A stretch of 64,000 nucleotides of DNA from Clostridium acetobutylicum ATCC 824. GTDB lineage: Bacteria; Bacillota; Clostridia; Clostridiales; Clostridiaceae. The stretch's first letter is position 1; each line of letters starts with the position of its first letter. The position numbers and the translations under genes were made by a program. Location: the NCBI RefSeq assembly GCF_000008765.1, contig NC_003030.1, positions 3,754,001 through 3,818,000 on the forward strand, in the 5' to 3' direction. Below, in pieces: positions 46,735-54,832 of the stretch. The notes beneath the pieces are model-generated. The model saw nothing but the letters and a program-made list of their open reading frames with translations. It was not told where the DNA came from and ran no database searches.

Positions 46735-47280
46735 CTATTTAAAATATCTATTTAATAAACCTCTGAAAGCAGAACCGTGTCTAGCTTCATCTTTGCACAT
46801 TTCATGTACTGTATCATGAATAGCATCATAGTTAAGCTTTTTAGCTAAAGTTGCAAGCTCTTTCTTTCCTTCGCAAGCTCCTTTTTCAGCATCAACTCTC
46901 ATTTGAAGATTTGTCTTAGTATCAGCTACTACAACTTCTCCTAAAAGCTCAGCAAACTTTGAAGCATGTTCAGCTTCTTCAAATGCAATTCTCTTATATG
47001 CTTCTGCAACTTCAGGGTATCCTTCTCTATCTGCTTGTCTTGCCATTGCAAGATACATGCCAACTTCTGTGCATTCTCCTGTAAAGTTAGCTCTTAAGCC
47101 TTCAAGAACTTCTTTATCTACACCCTTAGCAACTCCTATTTTGTGCTCATCTGCCCAGCCTTCGCCTTCGTCTTTAACTTCTACAAATTTATCTTTTCCA
47201 GCACCACATACAGGGCATTTTTCTGGAGCATCCTCTCCTGTATAGATATATCCACAAACAACACATTTAAATTTTTTCAT
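46735..47280 (-). CDS. reverse rubrerythrin, copy A
   Basis: 181 residues, the same architecture as copy B and nearly identical to it at DNA level across the whole gene, so a recent tandem duplication or gene conversion. First gene after the PerR-type promoter at 47391-47419. The two genes together probably give a high dose of peroxide and oxygen scavenging in this anaerobe. Confidence 0.94.
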   Translation of the reverse strand: MKKFKCVVCGYIYTGEDAPEKCPVCGAGKDKFVEVKDEGEGWADEHKIGVAKGVDKEVLEGLRANFTGECTEVGMYLAMARQADREGYPEVAEAYKRIAFEEAEHASKFAELLGEVVVADTKTNLQMRVDAEKGACEGKKELATLAKKLNYDAIHDTVHEMCKDEARHGSAFRGLLNRYFK

Positions 47281-47390
47281 TTTTAATTTCCTCCTTTAAT
47301 CTCTCTCATATATTTATATAGTATTTTAGTTTTATATATTATATTTATTACTTGCTCTCCATATTTTGCTAACTTCTCTTGACAATTGTT

Positions 47391-47419
47391 ATTATATAAT
47401 AATTATTATTTGTTTGCAA
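47391..47419 (-). promoter_or_regulatory. promoter of the rubrerythrin pair
   Basis: On the minus strand TTGCAA (47419-47414), 17-nt spacer, TATAAT (47396-47391). The leader to copy A is about 105 nt. Confidence 0.82.
47394..47408. promoter_or_regulatory. PerR-type operator
   Basis: ATATAATAATTATTA matches 13 of 15 positions of the PerR box TTATAATNATTATAA. It covers the spacer and part of the -10 of the rubrerythrin promoter. I recall that PerR controls reverse rubrerythrins in C. acetobutylicum, which agrees. Two overlapping perfect 14-bp palindromes are present (47389-47402, 47396-47409). Confidence 0.8.
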
Positions 47420-47587
47420 TAGTTTTTTTAAATTTTTTCTAATTTTTTCTTTAAATATGTGTAATATATCGCTTATATGGTAATACATATTTAGCCTTTT
47501 CCCTGCTTATTGCCACACTTTACAAACTATTTACTAATAAAAAATATTACTAAATTTCACTATATCAACTTGTAAACTGTTTTAAAG

Positions 47588-47616
47588 TTGAAACTTAATT
47601 TAATGTATGATAAACT
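47588..47616 (+). promoter_or_regulatory. probable promoter of the lysine-riboswitch/dapA unit
   Basis: TTGAAA (47588-47593), 17-nt spacer, TAAACT (47611-47616), about 25 nt above the riboswitch. 47420-47587 holds nothing identifiable. Confidence 0.5.
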
Positions 47617-47642
47617 ATTGATAAAATTAAATTCTTACCTAG

Positions 47643-47861
47643 GGTAAAGGTGCTGTAGTTATTATTATTTATTCTTAGCTGGCAAGCTTTGAGGGATAAA
47701 GAAAGGAATTGCAGCCGAAGAAGGATTTCCGGCAGGAACTTTTTCTGGTTTTGTATAAAATATATGCAGAACTGTCACTATTCTTTTATAGTGGAGAGCT
47801 ACAAGGTGCACGTGAGATGTTTATAACAACAGCAAAGTGTTCCTTTGCTGTTAATTTTTTT
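47643..47861 (+). ncRNA. lysine riboswitch (L box) with terminator
   Basis: Contains the L-box landmarks in order: AAAGGTGCTGTAG, AGCTTTGAGGGA, GCCGAAGAAGGATTTCCGGCAGG, a hairpin CACTATTCTTTTATAGTG, and GGAGAGCTACAAGGTGCACGTGAG at the 3' side closing P1. Lysine binding should favour the terminator at 47828-47861 and shut off dapA. The aptamer lies in a stretch that also has an open frame (47709-47900), which is not a gene. Confidence 0.93.
47828..47861 (+). terminator. expression-platform terminator of the lysine riboswitch
   Basis: AACAGCAAAG/CTTTGCTGTT, 10 bp, then AATTTTTTT, 39 nt before the dapA start. Confidence 0.9.
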
Positions 47862-47900
47862 GTACCAAATAAAGCCCCTGGTAAGGGAAAGAGGGATTAA

Positions 47901-48761
47901 ATGAAAATCGAAGGTGTTTTAATACCATTAATTACTCCTTTTAAGGATGGCAAAGTAGATTTAGCTTCTTATGAAAAACTTATTAGGCACTATTCAAAAA
48001 AAGGAGTCGCTGGCTTTATGCCTCTTGCAACCACAGGCGAAACTCCTACATTATCAGATTATGAATACCAAAGCATATTAGAAAAAACTGTTGAATGCAA
48101 TGAACTTAATCTTCCTATATATGTTGGTTTTGGCGGAAATAATACCGAAAAAATGACCAAGGATATCAAAATGCTTGATAAATATAATATTAAAGGTATT
48201 TTATCAGTATGTCCTTATTATAATAGACCTGACCAAAGGGGAATATACGAACATTTTAAAAGAATATCTGAATCAACTTCCTTAGATATAGTATTATACA
48301 ATATACCTTACAGAACCGGAAGAAACATAGAAAATGACACTATAAGAAGGCTTTCTGAATTAGATAATATAGTTGGAGTAAAGGATGCTTGTGGTGATTT
48401 TACTCAAACCACAGAGCTTTTATTAAATCGTCCAGATAACTTTTCAATACTTACTGGCGAAGATGCCTTCTTCTACAGCACACTAATGCTTGGAGGAGAT
48501 GGCGGTATAATGGCATCCGCTCACTTAAATACTGAAAAATACGTTGAAGTATTTAATAAATCTAAGCAAAATGACTATAAATCTGCTCTAGAAATCTGGA
48601 AACAAGTAGCTAACATGATTCCTCTGCTATTTGAAGAGCCAAATCCTGCACCAATAAAGTACTGTCTCTCAAAAACAGGAGTTATAGCTTCTGAAGCTTT
48701 AAGGTTGCCTCTAGTACCTATCTCAGAAAATCTAAAAGAAAAGTTAAATAAATTTTTATAA
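47901..48761 (+). CDS. dapA: 4-hydroxy-tetrahydrodipicolinate synthase
   Basis: 286 residues. TIM-barrel of the NAL/DHDPS family: PLATTGETPTL, YNIPYRTG (catalytic Tyr) and VGVKDACGDF (Schiff-base Lys near 160). It condenses pyruvate with aspartate semialdehyde, the first step toward lysine and diaminopimelate. The lysine riboswitch upstream strongly supports the biosynthetic role over other aldolases of the family. AGGGAAAGAGG precedes the ATG. Confidence 0.95.
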   Translation: MKIEGVLIPLITPFKDGKVDLASYEKLIRHYSKKGVAGFMPLATTGETPTLSDYEYQSILEKTVECNELNLPIYVGFGGNNTEKMTKDIKMLDKYNIKGILSVCPYYNRPDQRGIYEHFKRISESTSLDIVLYNIPYRTGRNIENDTIRRLSELDNIVGVKDACGDFTQTTELLLNRPDNFSILTGEDAFFYSTLMLGGDGGIMASAHLNTEKYVEVFNKSKQNDYKSALEIWKQVANMIPLLFEEPNPAPIKYCLSKTGVIASEALRLPLVPISENLKEKLNKFL

Positions 48762-48766
48762 TAGTT

Positions 48767-48813
48767 ATCCACATTTATGCTAAAATAAGAGGTATAAATG
48801 TGGATTTTTTTTT
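48767..48813 (+). terminator. dapA terminator
   Basis: ATCCACATTTAT/ATAAATGTGGAT, 12 bp, followed by nine T. The left arm holds TTATCCACA (48765-48773), the DnaA-box consensus. Confidence 0.9.
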
Positions 48814-48863
48814 ATAAAAGTGGATAACTTTTAATATTTTAATTGAAATTGAAGGTGATTATA

Positions 48864-49472
48864 ATGACAGAAAATAAAATACAAAAATTAACCCCTCTAG
48901 CAGAAACAAAATTTCTAAGTCTTTATGATATTGAATACAAAAATAAAAAACAAGATACAAGACACTGGACTGTAGCTTCAAGGAAAGATTACAAAGCTCT
49001 TAGTGATCAATATCTTAATGGTGCTGCTGAAAAAACCGATGCGGCAATAATTGCAGCTTTTCATGAAGATACACACAAAATAGTCTGCATAAAACAATTC
49101 AGAGTACCCTTAAACGACTATGTTTATGAGCTTCCCGCAGGACTTATAGACGCAGGTGAAGATTTTGAAGCAGCTGCTCGACGTGAGCTTAAAGAGGAAA
49201 CAGGCCTTACACTTTTGGATATAAACTATGAAAAAAGTAAAAAGCGTGTTTATGCCTCTGCTGGCATGACTGATGAATCTGCAGCAATGATATTTTGCAC
49301 CTGCAGTGGAACCTTATCAAAAGATTATCTTGAAGATGACGAAGATATAGAAGTTATGCTTCTTTCTAAAAATGAAGTAAAAAAATTATTAAATGACGAT
49401 GTAAAAATGGATATGAGAGCTTTTATAACTCTTCAAGCTTTCACCGAACTCGGCGAAAAACTATTTAAATAG
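48864..49472 (+). CDS. NUDIX hydrolase (ADP-ribose pyrophosphatase-like)
   Basis: About 202 residues. A complete Nudix box: GLIDAGEDFEAAARRELKEETGL, in the G-x5-E-x7-REUxEExGU pattern. The preceding KQFRVPLNDYVYELPAG matches ADP-ribose pyrophosphatases. The ATG at 48864 has AAGGTGA 5 nt upstream, so the longer frame from 48843 is not used. 14 nt before the HD gene. Confidence 0.9.
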   Translation: MTENKIQKLTPLAETKFLSLYDIEYKNKKQDTRHWTVASRKDYKALSDQYLNGAAEKTDAAIIAAFHEDTHKIVCIKQFRVPLNDYVYELPAGLIDAGEDFEAAARRELKEETGLTLLDINYEKSKKRVYASAGMTDESAAMIFCTCSGTLSKDYLEDDEDIEVMLLSKNEVKKLLNDDVKMDMRAFITLQAFTELGEKLFK

Positions 49473-49486
49473 AAGGAGGTTATACT

Positions 49487-49978
49487 GTGATTGATATTGT
49501 AAGTAATGTTATTAAAGAAATGATATTATATTTTGATGGAGATGTACGACGCATAAACCATGCTTTAAAAGTTTATAGCTTTTCAAAAACAATAGGTCAA
49601 TTAGAAAATATACCTGAAGAAATGTTTAAAATTCTTGAGGTTGCTGCTGTTTTGCATGATATTGGTATTAAGGAAAGTGAAAGAAAATACAATTCATCTG
49701 CCGGAAACTATCAAGAATTAGAAGGTCCCGCTGTTGCCAAAAGCCTTTTAGAAAAGTTTAACTTAGAAGATACCTTTGTTAATAGGGTTTGCTATCTTAT
49801 AGGTCATCATCATACTTATACTGAAATTGATAATTTGGATTACCAAATTTTAATAGAGGCTGATTTCATTGTAAATATATTCGAAGATTCCATTCCTAAG
49901 GATAATGTCGATATAGTTAAGAAAAAATACTTCAAAACCACTACTGGAGTATCCCTCATAGACAGCATGTATAAATAA
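49487..49978 (+). CDS. HD-domain protein
   Basis: 163 residues. HD signature HALKVYSFSKTIG ... AAVLHDIGIKESE ... LIGHHHTYTEID, with four metal ligands. Starts at GTG with GGAGG 8 nt upstream. Probably co-transcribed with the NUDIX gene. Likely a phosphohydrolase of unknown substrate. Confidence 0.85.
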   Translation: MIDIVSNVIKEMILYFDGDVRRINHALKVYSFSKTIGQLENIPEEMFKILEVAAVLHDIGIKESERKYNSSAGNYQELEGPAVAKSLLEKFNLEDTFVNRVCYLIGHHHTYTEIDNLDYQILIEADFIVNIFEDSIPKDNVDIVKKKYFKTTTGVSLIDSMYK

Positions 49979-50010
49979 TTCTAAATTAAATCCAGAGGTG
50001 ATAAATTAAT

Positions 50011-50688
50011 ATGGAAGATGGTAGAACAAGCGACAAGGTACTAGAAAAAATCCAGGAAAAAATCTTTAGTGGAGAATGGAAGCCTGGCCAAAAAATTATG
50101 TCAGAAACAAAACTAGCTGAAGATTTAAATGTAAGTAGGGTATCTGTAAGAGAAGCTATTGAAAAATTAGCAGCTTTTAATATAGTAAGTAAGAAGAAAG
50201 GTGGAGGCACATTTATAAATGATTTAGGTCCATCCGTATACTTAAATAGCTTACTTCCAATGCTGATTTTAAATAGAGATAACTATTTAGAAATATTGGA
50301 ATTTAGACTTATTACAGAACCAGAATCTGCTAAGCTCTGCGCTGAACGCTGTGATGATGAGCTTATAATTTCTCTTGAAAAAATCTATGATAATATGAAA
50401 AATTATAAAGATGATATACAAAAGTTCACTAAGGAAGATTTAAATTTTCACACAAAAATAGCAGAAGGTACTAAAAATTCATTAATAATAAAAATAAATG
50501 AGCTTCTTATGAATATACTTGAATACCATCAAAGAGGATTATACGAAACATTGGGTCCTAAAGGTGGTATCTGTGAACATAAATTTATTCTAGATGCTAT
50601 AAAAAATAGAGATTCTGAACTTGCCTTTATATATTCAAGAAGACATGCAGAAAGAACAATAAATGATCTAAAGAAACTACAAACCTAA
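50011..50688 (+). CDS. GntR/FadR-subfamily transcriptional regulator
   Basis: 225 residues. An N-terminal winged helix (WKPGQKIMSETKLAEDLNVSRVSVREAIEKL, in parts, about 22-60) and a C-terminal all-helical FCD ligand-binding domain (about 80-215) with Asp/His metal ligands (LNFHTKIAEGT; CEHKFILDAI). It probably controls the dehydratase/permease unit downstream, where a TNGTNNNACNA palindrome covers the promoter; the inducer is likely a sugar acid. Ends at its own terminator. Confidence 0.9.
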   Translation: MEDGRTSDKVLEKIQEKIFSGEWKPGQKIMSETKLAEDLNVSRVSVREAIEKLAAFNIVSKKKGGGTFINDLGPSVYLNSLLPMLILNRDNYLEILEFRLITEPESAKLCAERCDDELIISLEKIYDNMKNYKDDIQKFTKEDLNFHTKIAEGTKNSLIIKINELLMNILEYHQRGLYETLGPKGGICEHKFILDAIKNRDSELAFIYSRRHAERTINDLKKLQT

Positions 50689-50719
50689 AAAGCGCAAATG
50701 TGCTTTTTAGGTTTTTTTA
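50681..50719 (+). terminator. terminator of the FadR-type regulator gene
   Basis: AAACCTAAAAAGC/GCTTTTTAGGTTT, 13 bp, overlapping the stop codon, followed by T residues. Confidence 0.88.
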
Positions 50720-50781
50720 TTATTTAAATAGTATAACCTTATTAATCTTAGTATAACTTAAAATTAAATTTTAAAACTCTA

Positions 50782-50810
50782 TTGACTTAGAAACGTTTTC
50801 ATTGTATTAT
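50782..50810 (+). promoter_or_regulatory. promoter of the sugar-acid dehydratase/permease unit
   Basis: TTGACT (50782-50787), 17-nt spacer, TATTAT (50805-50810). Transcription should start inside the 41-bp palindrome. Confidence 0.85.
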
Positions 50811-50846
50811 ACTATTAAAGTTGTAATACAACTTTAATAGTATAAT
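50806..50846. promoter_or_regulatory. 41-bp perfect palindrome, FadR-type operator
   Basis: Arms 50806-50825 and 50827-50846 are perfectly complementary (20 bp) around a single A. The centre TTGTAATACAA (50821-50831) fits the FadR-subfamily consensus TNGTNNNACNA exactly. A second partial site, TTGTAATACAG, lies at 50894-50904, 24 nt before the start codon. Repression by the upstream regulator at both sites is the simplest reading. Confidence 0.85.
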
Positions 50847-50927
50847 GTATTTTTACAGCGTTAAGTAGCTTATTATTATATTTTATCTTAAAGTTGTAAT
50901 ACAGATTAAGATTATGAGGTGATTTAA

Positions 50928-52646
50928 TTGTTAAAAAGTCAGGAAATAAGACAAAAGGCTCCTGAGCTTGATTCCCTTAGATTAGGTTCAGGATGGAAAT
51001 CTGAAGAATTGAATAAAGCACAGATTATAATTGAAAGCAGTTTTGGTCATAGTCATCCTGGAAGCGCCCATCTTGATACTTTAGTTGATGAAGCTTTCAA
51101 GTCAATTGATGACAATGGAGGACGGGGGGCTAAGTATTTTGTTACGGATATATGCGACGGTGAAACTCAAGGTCATGATGGCATGAACTATTCTCTCGCT
51201 TCAAGAGATATAATGACAAATCTTATGGAGATACACGTACAAGCAACGCCTTTCGATGCAGGTATATTCATAGCTAGCTGTGATAAAGCTGTTCCAGCTC
51301 ACTTAATGGCAATTGCTAGACTTGATATGCCATCCATACTAGTCCCAGGTGGTATTATGAATGCTGGTCCCAATATGCTTACTTTAGAACAAATCGGAAC
51401 CTATAATGCACAATATGAAAGAGGAGAAATAACGAAAGAGCAGTACGAACACTATAAACAAAATGCATGTCCTAGTTGTGGCGCCTGCTCATTTATGGGA
51501 ACAGCCTCCACTATGCAGGTTATGTCTGAAGCCCTTGGTATAGCTCTTCCTGGAACAGCTCTAATACCAGTAACCTCAAAGGAATTAAAGCTAGCAGCCA
51601 AAAATGCTGGTAAACAAATACTCAAACTTATTGAACTAAATATAAAACCATCAGAAATAATGACTAAGAAAGCCTTTGAAAACGCAATAATGGTTCATGC
51701 CGCTATCGCAGGTTCAAGCAATTGCCTTCTTCATATTCCTGCCATAGCCCATGAACTTGGCATGGATATAGAACCTGAACTATTTGACGAAATCCATAAA
51801 AAAATCCCATACATTTTAAATATAAGGCCAAGTGGTTTTTATCCAGGTTCATACTTTTGGAATGCAGGTGGAGTTCCTGCAATAATGGAGGAAATTAAAG
51901 AGTTTTTACATTTAGATGTTATGACCGTTACAGGGAAAACCTTAGGAGAAAATTTAGAGGATTTAAAAAACAGTGGATATTACGAAGAACATGATAAACT
52001 AATAACTTCACTTGGAATAAAAAAGGAAGATGTTATAAGAACTAAAGAAAATCCTATTCAAAGTCAAGGCGCCATAGCTATATTAAAAGGTAACCTTGCA
52101 CCAGGAGGCGCTGTAGTTAAGCATTCTGCAATATCAAAGAAACTAATGCAGGTTGTCTTAAAAGCTAGGGTGTTTAATTGTGAAGAAGATGCGATTAAGT
52201 CTGTTCTAACTAAAAATATAAAGCCTGGCGATGCCGTATTTGTAAGATATGAAGGACCAAAGGGTTCTGGAATGCCTGAAATGTTCTATACTACAGAAGC
52301 TATAGCCTCAGATCATGAATTAGTAGACTCAACTGCTTTAATAACTGACGGAAGATTTTCAGGTGCAACTCGTGGTCCCGCTATAGGTCACGTTTCTCCT
52401 GAAGCAAGTGAAGGTGGACCAATAGCTTTTGTTCAAGAAGGAGACCTTATAAAAATAGATATTCCTGCAAGAAAGCTTGACATAATAGGAACAAACGGAA
52501 TAGAAAAAAGTGAAAAAGAAATTGAAAATATATTAAAAGAAAGAAGCCAAAATTGGGTAAAACCAGCACCTAGATACACTAAAGGCATTTTAGGTCTTTA
52601 TACAAGATGTGCTTCATCACCTATGAAGGGTGGATACATGGAATAG
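50928..52646 (+). CDS. IlvD/Edd-family dehydratase, probably sugar-acid dehydratase
   Basis: 572 residues. Family motifs DGETQGHDGMNYSLASRD, CDKAVPAHLMAIARLDMPS and CPSCGACSFMGTASTMQVMSEALG (in parts; cluster-binding Cys), DGRFSGATRGPAIGHVSPEA. In true dihydroxyacid dehydratase these read CDKxxPGMLMA and CPGAGSCGGMYTANTM; the CPSCGAC form is that of YjhG/YagF-like aldonate dehydratases. The setting (FadR-type regulator, GntP permease) also points to gluconate, xylonate or a related acid. It would commonly be annotated ilvD. Starts at TTG with GAGGTGA 6 nt upstream. Confidence 0.85.
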   Translation: MLKSQEIRQKAPELDSLRLGSGWKSEELNKAQIIIESSFGHSHPGSAHLDTLVDEAFKSIDDNGGRGAKYFVTDICDGETQGHDGMNYSLASRDIMTNLMEIHVQATPFDAGIFIASCDKAVPAHLMAIARLDMPSILVPGGIMNAGPNMLTLEQIGTYNAQYERGEITKEQYEHYKQNACPSCGACSFMGTASTMQVMSEALGIALPGTALIPVTSKELKLAAKNAGKQILKLIELNIKPSEIMTKKAFENAIMVHAAIAGSSNCLLHIPAIAHELGMDIEPELFDEIHKKIPYILNIRPSGFYPGSYFWNAGGVPAIMEEIKEFLHLDVMTVTGKTLGENLEDLKNSGYYEEHDKLITSLGIKKEDVIRTKENPIQSQGAIAILKGNLAPGGAVVKHSAISKKLMQVVLKARVFNCEEDAIKSVLTKNIKPGDAVFVRYEGPKGSGMPEMFYTTEAIASDHELVDSTALITDGRFSGATRGPAIGHVSPEASEGGPIAFVQEGDLIKIDIPARKLDIIGTNGIEKSEKEIENILKERSQNWVKPAPRYTKGILGLYTRCASSPMKGGYME

Positions 52647-52671
52647 TAAAAAACTTTATGTTTTAAACTTG

Positions 52672-52699
52672 CAATGATAGCTACAAATAACTATCATTG
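52672..52699 (+). repeat. hairpin between the dehydratase and GntP genes
   Basis: CAATGATAG/CTATCATTG, 9 bp with a 10-nt loop and no T run, in the 107-nt gap. Possibly an mRNA processing or stability element. Confidence 0.5.
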
Positions 52700-52753
52700 T
52701 GAGCTTTACATAAAACAATTATGCGAATTTTCAAAATTTAAGGAGGAATACAT

Positions 52754-54070
52754 ATGCCATTATTAATTGTTGTTATTGGCGTCGCATTACTATTACTACT
52801 TATGATTAAATTCAAAGTAAACGGATTCATATCCCTAATTCTTGTAGCTTTGGTTGTTGGTATCGCCGAAGGTATGAATCCTGCAAAAGCTGTTTCTTCA
52901 ATTCAAAACGGTGTTGGAAGCACCTTAAGCAGTTTGGCACTAATTTTAGGTTTTGGTGCTATGTTTGGAAAATTAATAGCTGATTCTGGTGCTGCTCAAA
53001 GGATTTCTAGAAGTTTAATTAATAAATTTGGTGTAAAAAAAATTCAATGGGCTGTTGTATTAACGGGTTTCATAGTTGGCATTGCTATGTTCTATGAGGT
53101 AGGTTTTGTTCTACTTATACCTCTTGTTTTTACTATTGCTGAATTCACAGAACTTCCTCTTTTATACATAGGCGTTCCTATGGCTGCAGCTTTATCTGTC
53201 ACTCACGGATTTTTACCTCCTCACCCTGGACCTGTTGCAATAGCTACAATATATGGTGCAAGCATTAGCATGACTCTTGTATATGGAATTGTAATAGCTA
53301 TACCTACAGTAATAGTTGCAGGACCTGTTTTGACTAAGTTTTTAAAACGTTTTGATCATAAATCTTCAAAAAACCTTTTTAAAACTAAGGTCTTTGATGA
53401 AGATGAAATGCCAAGTTTCTCATTAAGCGTATTAACTGCTATTGTTCCTCCTATTCTTATGGCCTTTTCAGCTGTTTGTGAAATCACACTACCAAAAACA
53501 TCTCCTATAAGACATTTTGCAGAATTCGTTGGAAGTCCTATGATGGCAATGTTTATATCAATCATTGTAGCTATCTTTACTCTTGGTATAATGCGCGGAA
53601 AGAAAATGGAAGAAATAATGAGAACTTTAGCTGAAGCCGCAAGTTCCATTGCAATGATCCTTTTAATAGTAGCTGGAGGTGGTGCCTTCAAGCAAGTACT
53701 AATAGACAGTGGTGTTGGAAAATATATCGCTTCTATTATGGTTGGAAGTAATATATCTCCTCTAATCTTGGCTTGGGCGATTGCAGCAATTTTAAGATTA
53801 TCTCTTGGTTCTGCCACTGTTTCTGCTATGACTACTGCCGGTATAGTACTTCCTCTTATTCCTTCAACCCATGCAAACCCAGCATTAATGGTTTTAGCAA
53901 CTGGCGCAGGTAGTCTTATTTTCTCTCATGTAAACGATCCAGGTTTCTGGATGTTCAAAGAATATTTTGGACTTAGCATAGGAGAAACAATGGCTTCATG
54001 GTCTACTTTAGAAACTATAATTTCAATTATGGGGTTAATTGGTGTTTTAGCTTTAAATATGGTTGGATAG
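52754..54070 (+). CDS. gntP: GntP-family gluconate/sugar-acid permease
   Basis: 438 residues, about 12 TMs. GntP family features: an N-terminal helix pair, FGKLIADSGAAQRIS, GFLPPHPGPVAIA and HVNDPGFWMFKEYFGL. A proton symporter for gluconate or similar acids. Co-transcribed with the dehydratase, so it probably imports that enzyme's substrate. AGGAGG precedes the ATG. Confidence 0.92.
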   Translation: MPLLIVVIGVALLLLLMIKFKVNGFISLILVALVVGIAEGMNPAKAVSSIQNGVGSTLSSLALILGFGAMFGKLIADSGAAQRISRSLINKFGVKKIQWAVVLTGFIVGIAMFYEVGFVLLIPLVFTIAEFTELPLLYIGVPMAAALSVTHGFLPPHPGPVAIATIYGASISMTLVYGIVIAIPTVIVAGPVLTKFLKRFDHKSSKNLFKTKVFDEDEMPSFSLSVLTAIVPPILMAFSAVCEITLPKTSPIRHFAEFVGSPMMAMFISIIVAIFTLGIMRGKKMEEIMRTLAEAASSIAMILLIVAGGGAFKQVLIDSGVGKYIASIMVGSNISPLILAWAIAAILRLSLGSATVSAMTTAGIVLPLIPSTHANPALMVLATGAGSLIFSHVNDPGFWMFKEYFGLSIGETMASWSTLETIISIMGLIGVLALNMVG

Positions 54071-54072
54071 AT

Positions 54073-54117
54073 AAAAGCTTGTTCCTGAGTATGGTAGCTC
54101 TAGGGACAAGCTTTTAA
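54073..54117 (+). terminator. terminator of the sugar-acid unit
   Basis: AAAAGCTTGTTCC/GGGACAAGCTTTT, 13 bp with one G-U pair on the plus strand, starting 3 nt after the gntP stop. Confidence 0.85.
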
Positions 54118-54154
54118 TTTATATTTAATCATTTGCTTTTAGCCTACATTATAG

Positions 54155-54763
54155 TTACTTTATAAAATCAAACGTATCCTCATCTGCATCTAAAATCTTT
54201 ATAAGTGTTTCTTTAAATGCAGTTAACTTCAAGGACATATCCTCCTTTTTCCACTTAAATAAATCCTCATCCAAATAAAAATGTGAAAGCGTTAATATAA
54301 TTTCTGCTGTTTCAAGTGGATACTTTACCTTAAAAACTCCCTCTTCATTACCCTGTGATATTATATCTGCATAAATGGGAGCAAAGTATTTTATAATAGC
54401 CACCATTAATTTTTGATGAAATATTTTATTTGATGGACTGTTGATTTCTTTAACTTGTTCGTTAACACTAGTAATTTTTATTCCCGCTAAGAGTATTTTC
54501 TTTAATCTTTCTATAGAATTTAACCCTTCTTCACTTTCCTTTAAAACCTCGTTACTAAAAAAAGCTACTCTATTTTCTATTGCAGCATCTGCACACTCTT
54601 CTTTAGAAGAAAAGTAATGATATAAAGCTCCTTTAGATATTCCTAACTTATTAATTATAAATGCAAGTGTGGTATTTTCATAACCATTTGCAATAAATAT
54701 ATCCCATATTTTATTTGCCAATTCGGTCCTTTTATTATTAAAATTTATATTTGTTCTAGACAT
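54155..54763 (-). CDS. TetR-family regulator
   Basis: 202 residues. The N-terminal TetR helix-turn-helix (ANKIWDIFIANGYENTTLAFI, in part; LGISKGALYHYFSSKEEC) is followed by a helical ligand domain without recognisable motif. GGAGG lies upstream of the ATG. It lies 70 nt behind the ketopantoate-reductase-like gene on the same strand. A palindrome at 55776-55798, with a degenerate copy at 54786-54804 next to this gene, is the likely operator. Confidence 0.9.
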   Translation of the reverse strand: MSRTNINFNNKRTELANKIWDIFIANGYENTTLAFIINKLGISKGALYHYFSSKEECADAAIENRVAFFSNEVLKESEEGLNSIERLKKILLAGIKITSVNEQVKEINSPSNKIFHQKLMVAIIKYFAPIYADIISQGNEEGVFKVKYPLETAEIILTLSHFYLDEDLFKWKKEDMSLKLTAFKETLIKILDADEDTFDFIK

Positions 54764-54832
54764 GACGTTTTACCTCCATTGTATAAACCATCTGTCTTAG
54801 ATTGTATTAAAAATTAAAATTAACGTCAATTA

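Noticed and set aside
47709-47900. 63-codon open frame before dapA
   Set aside because: It lies entirely in the lysine riboswitch and its terminator, and has no ribosome-binding site or family resemblance.
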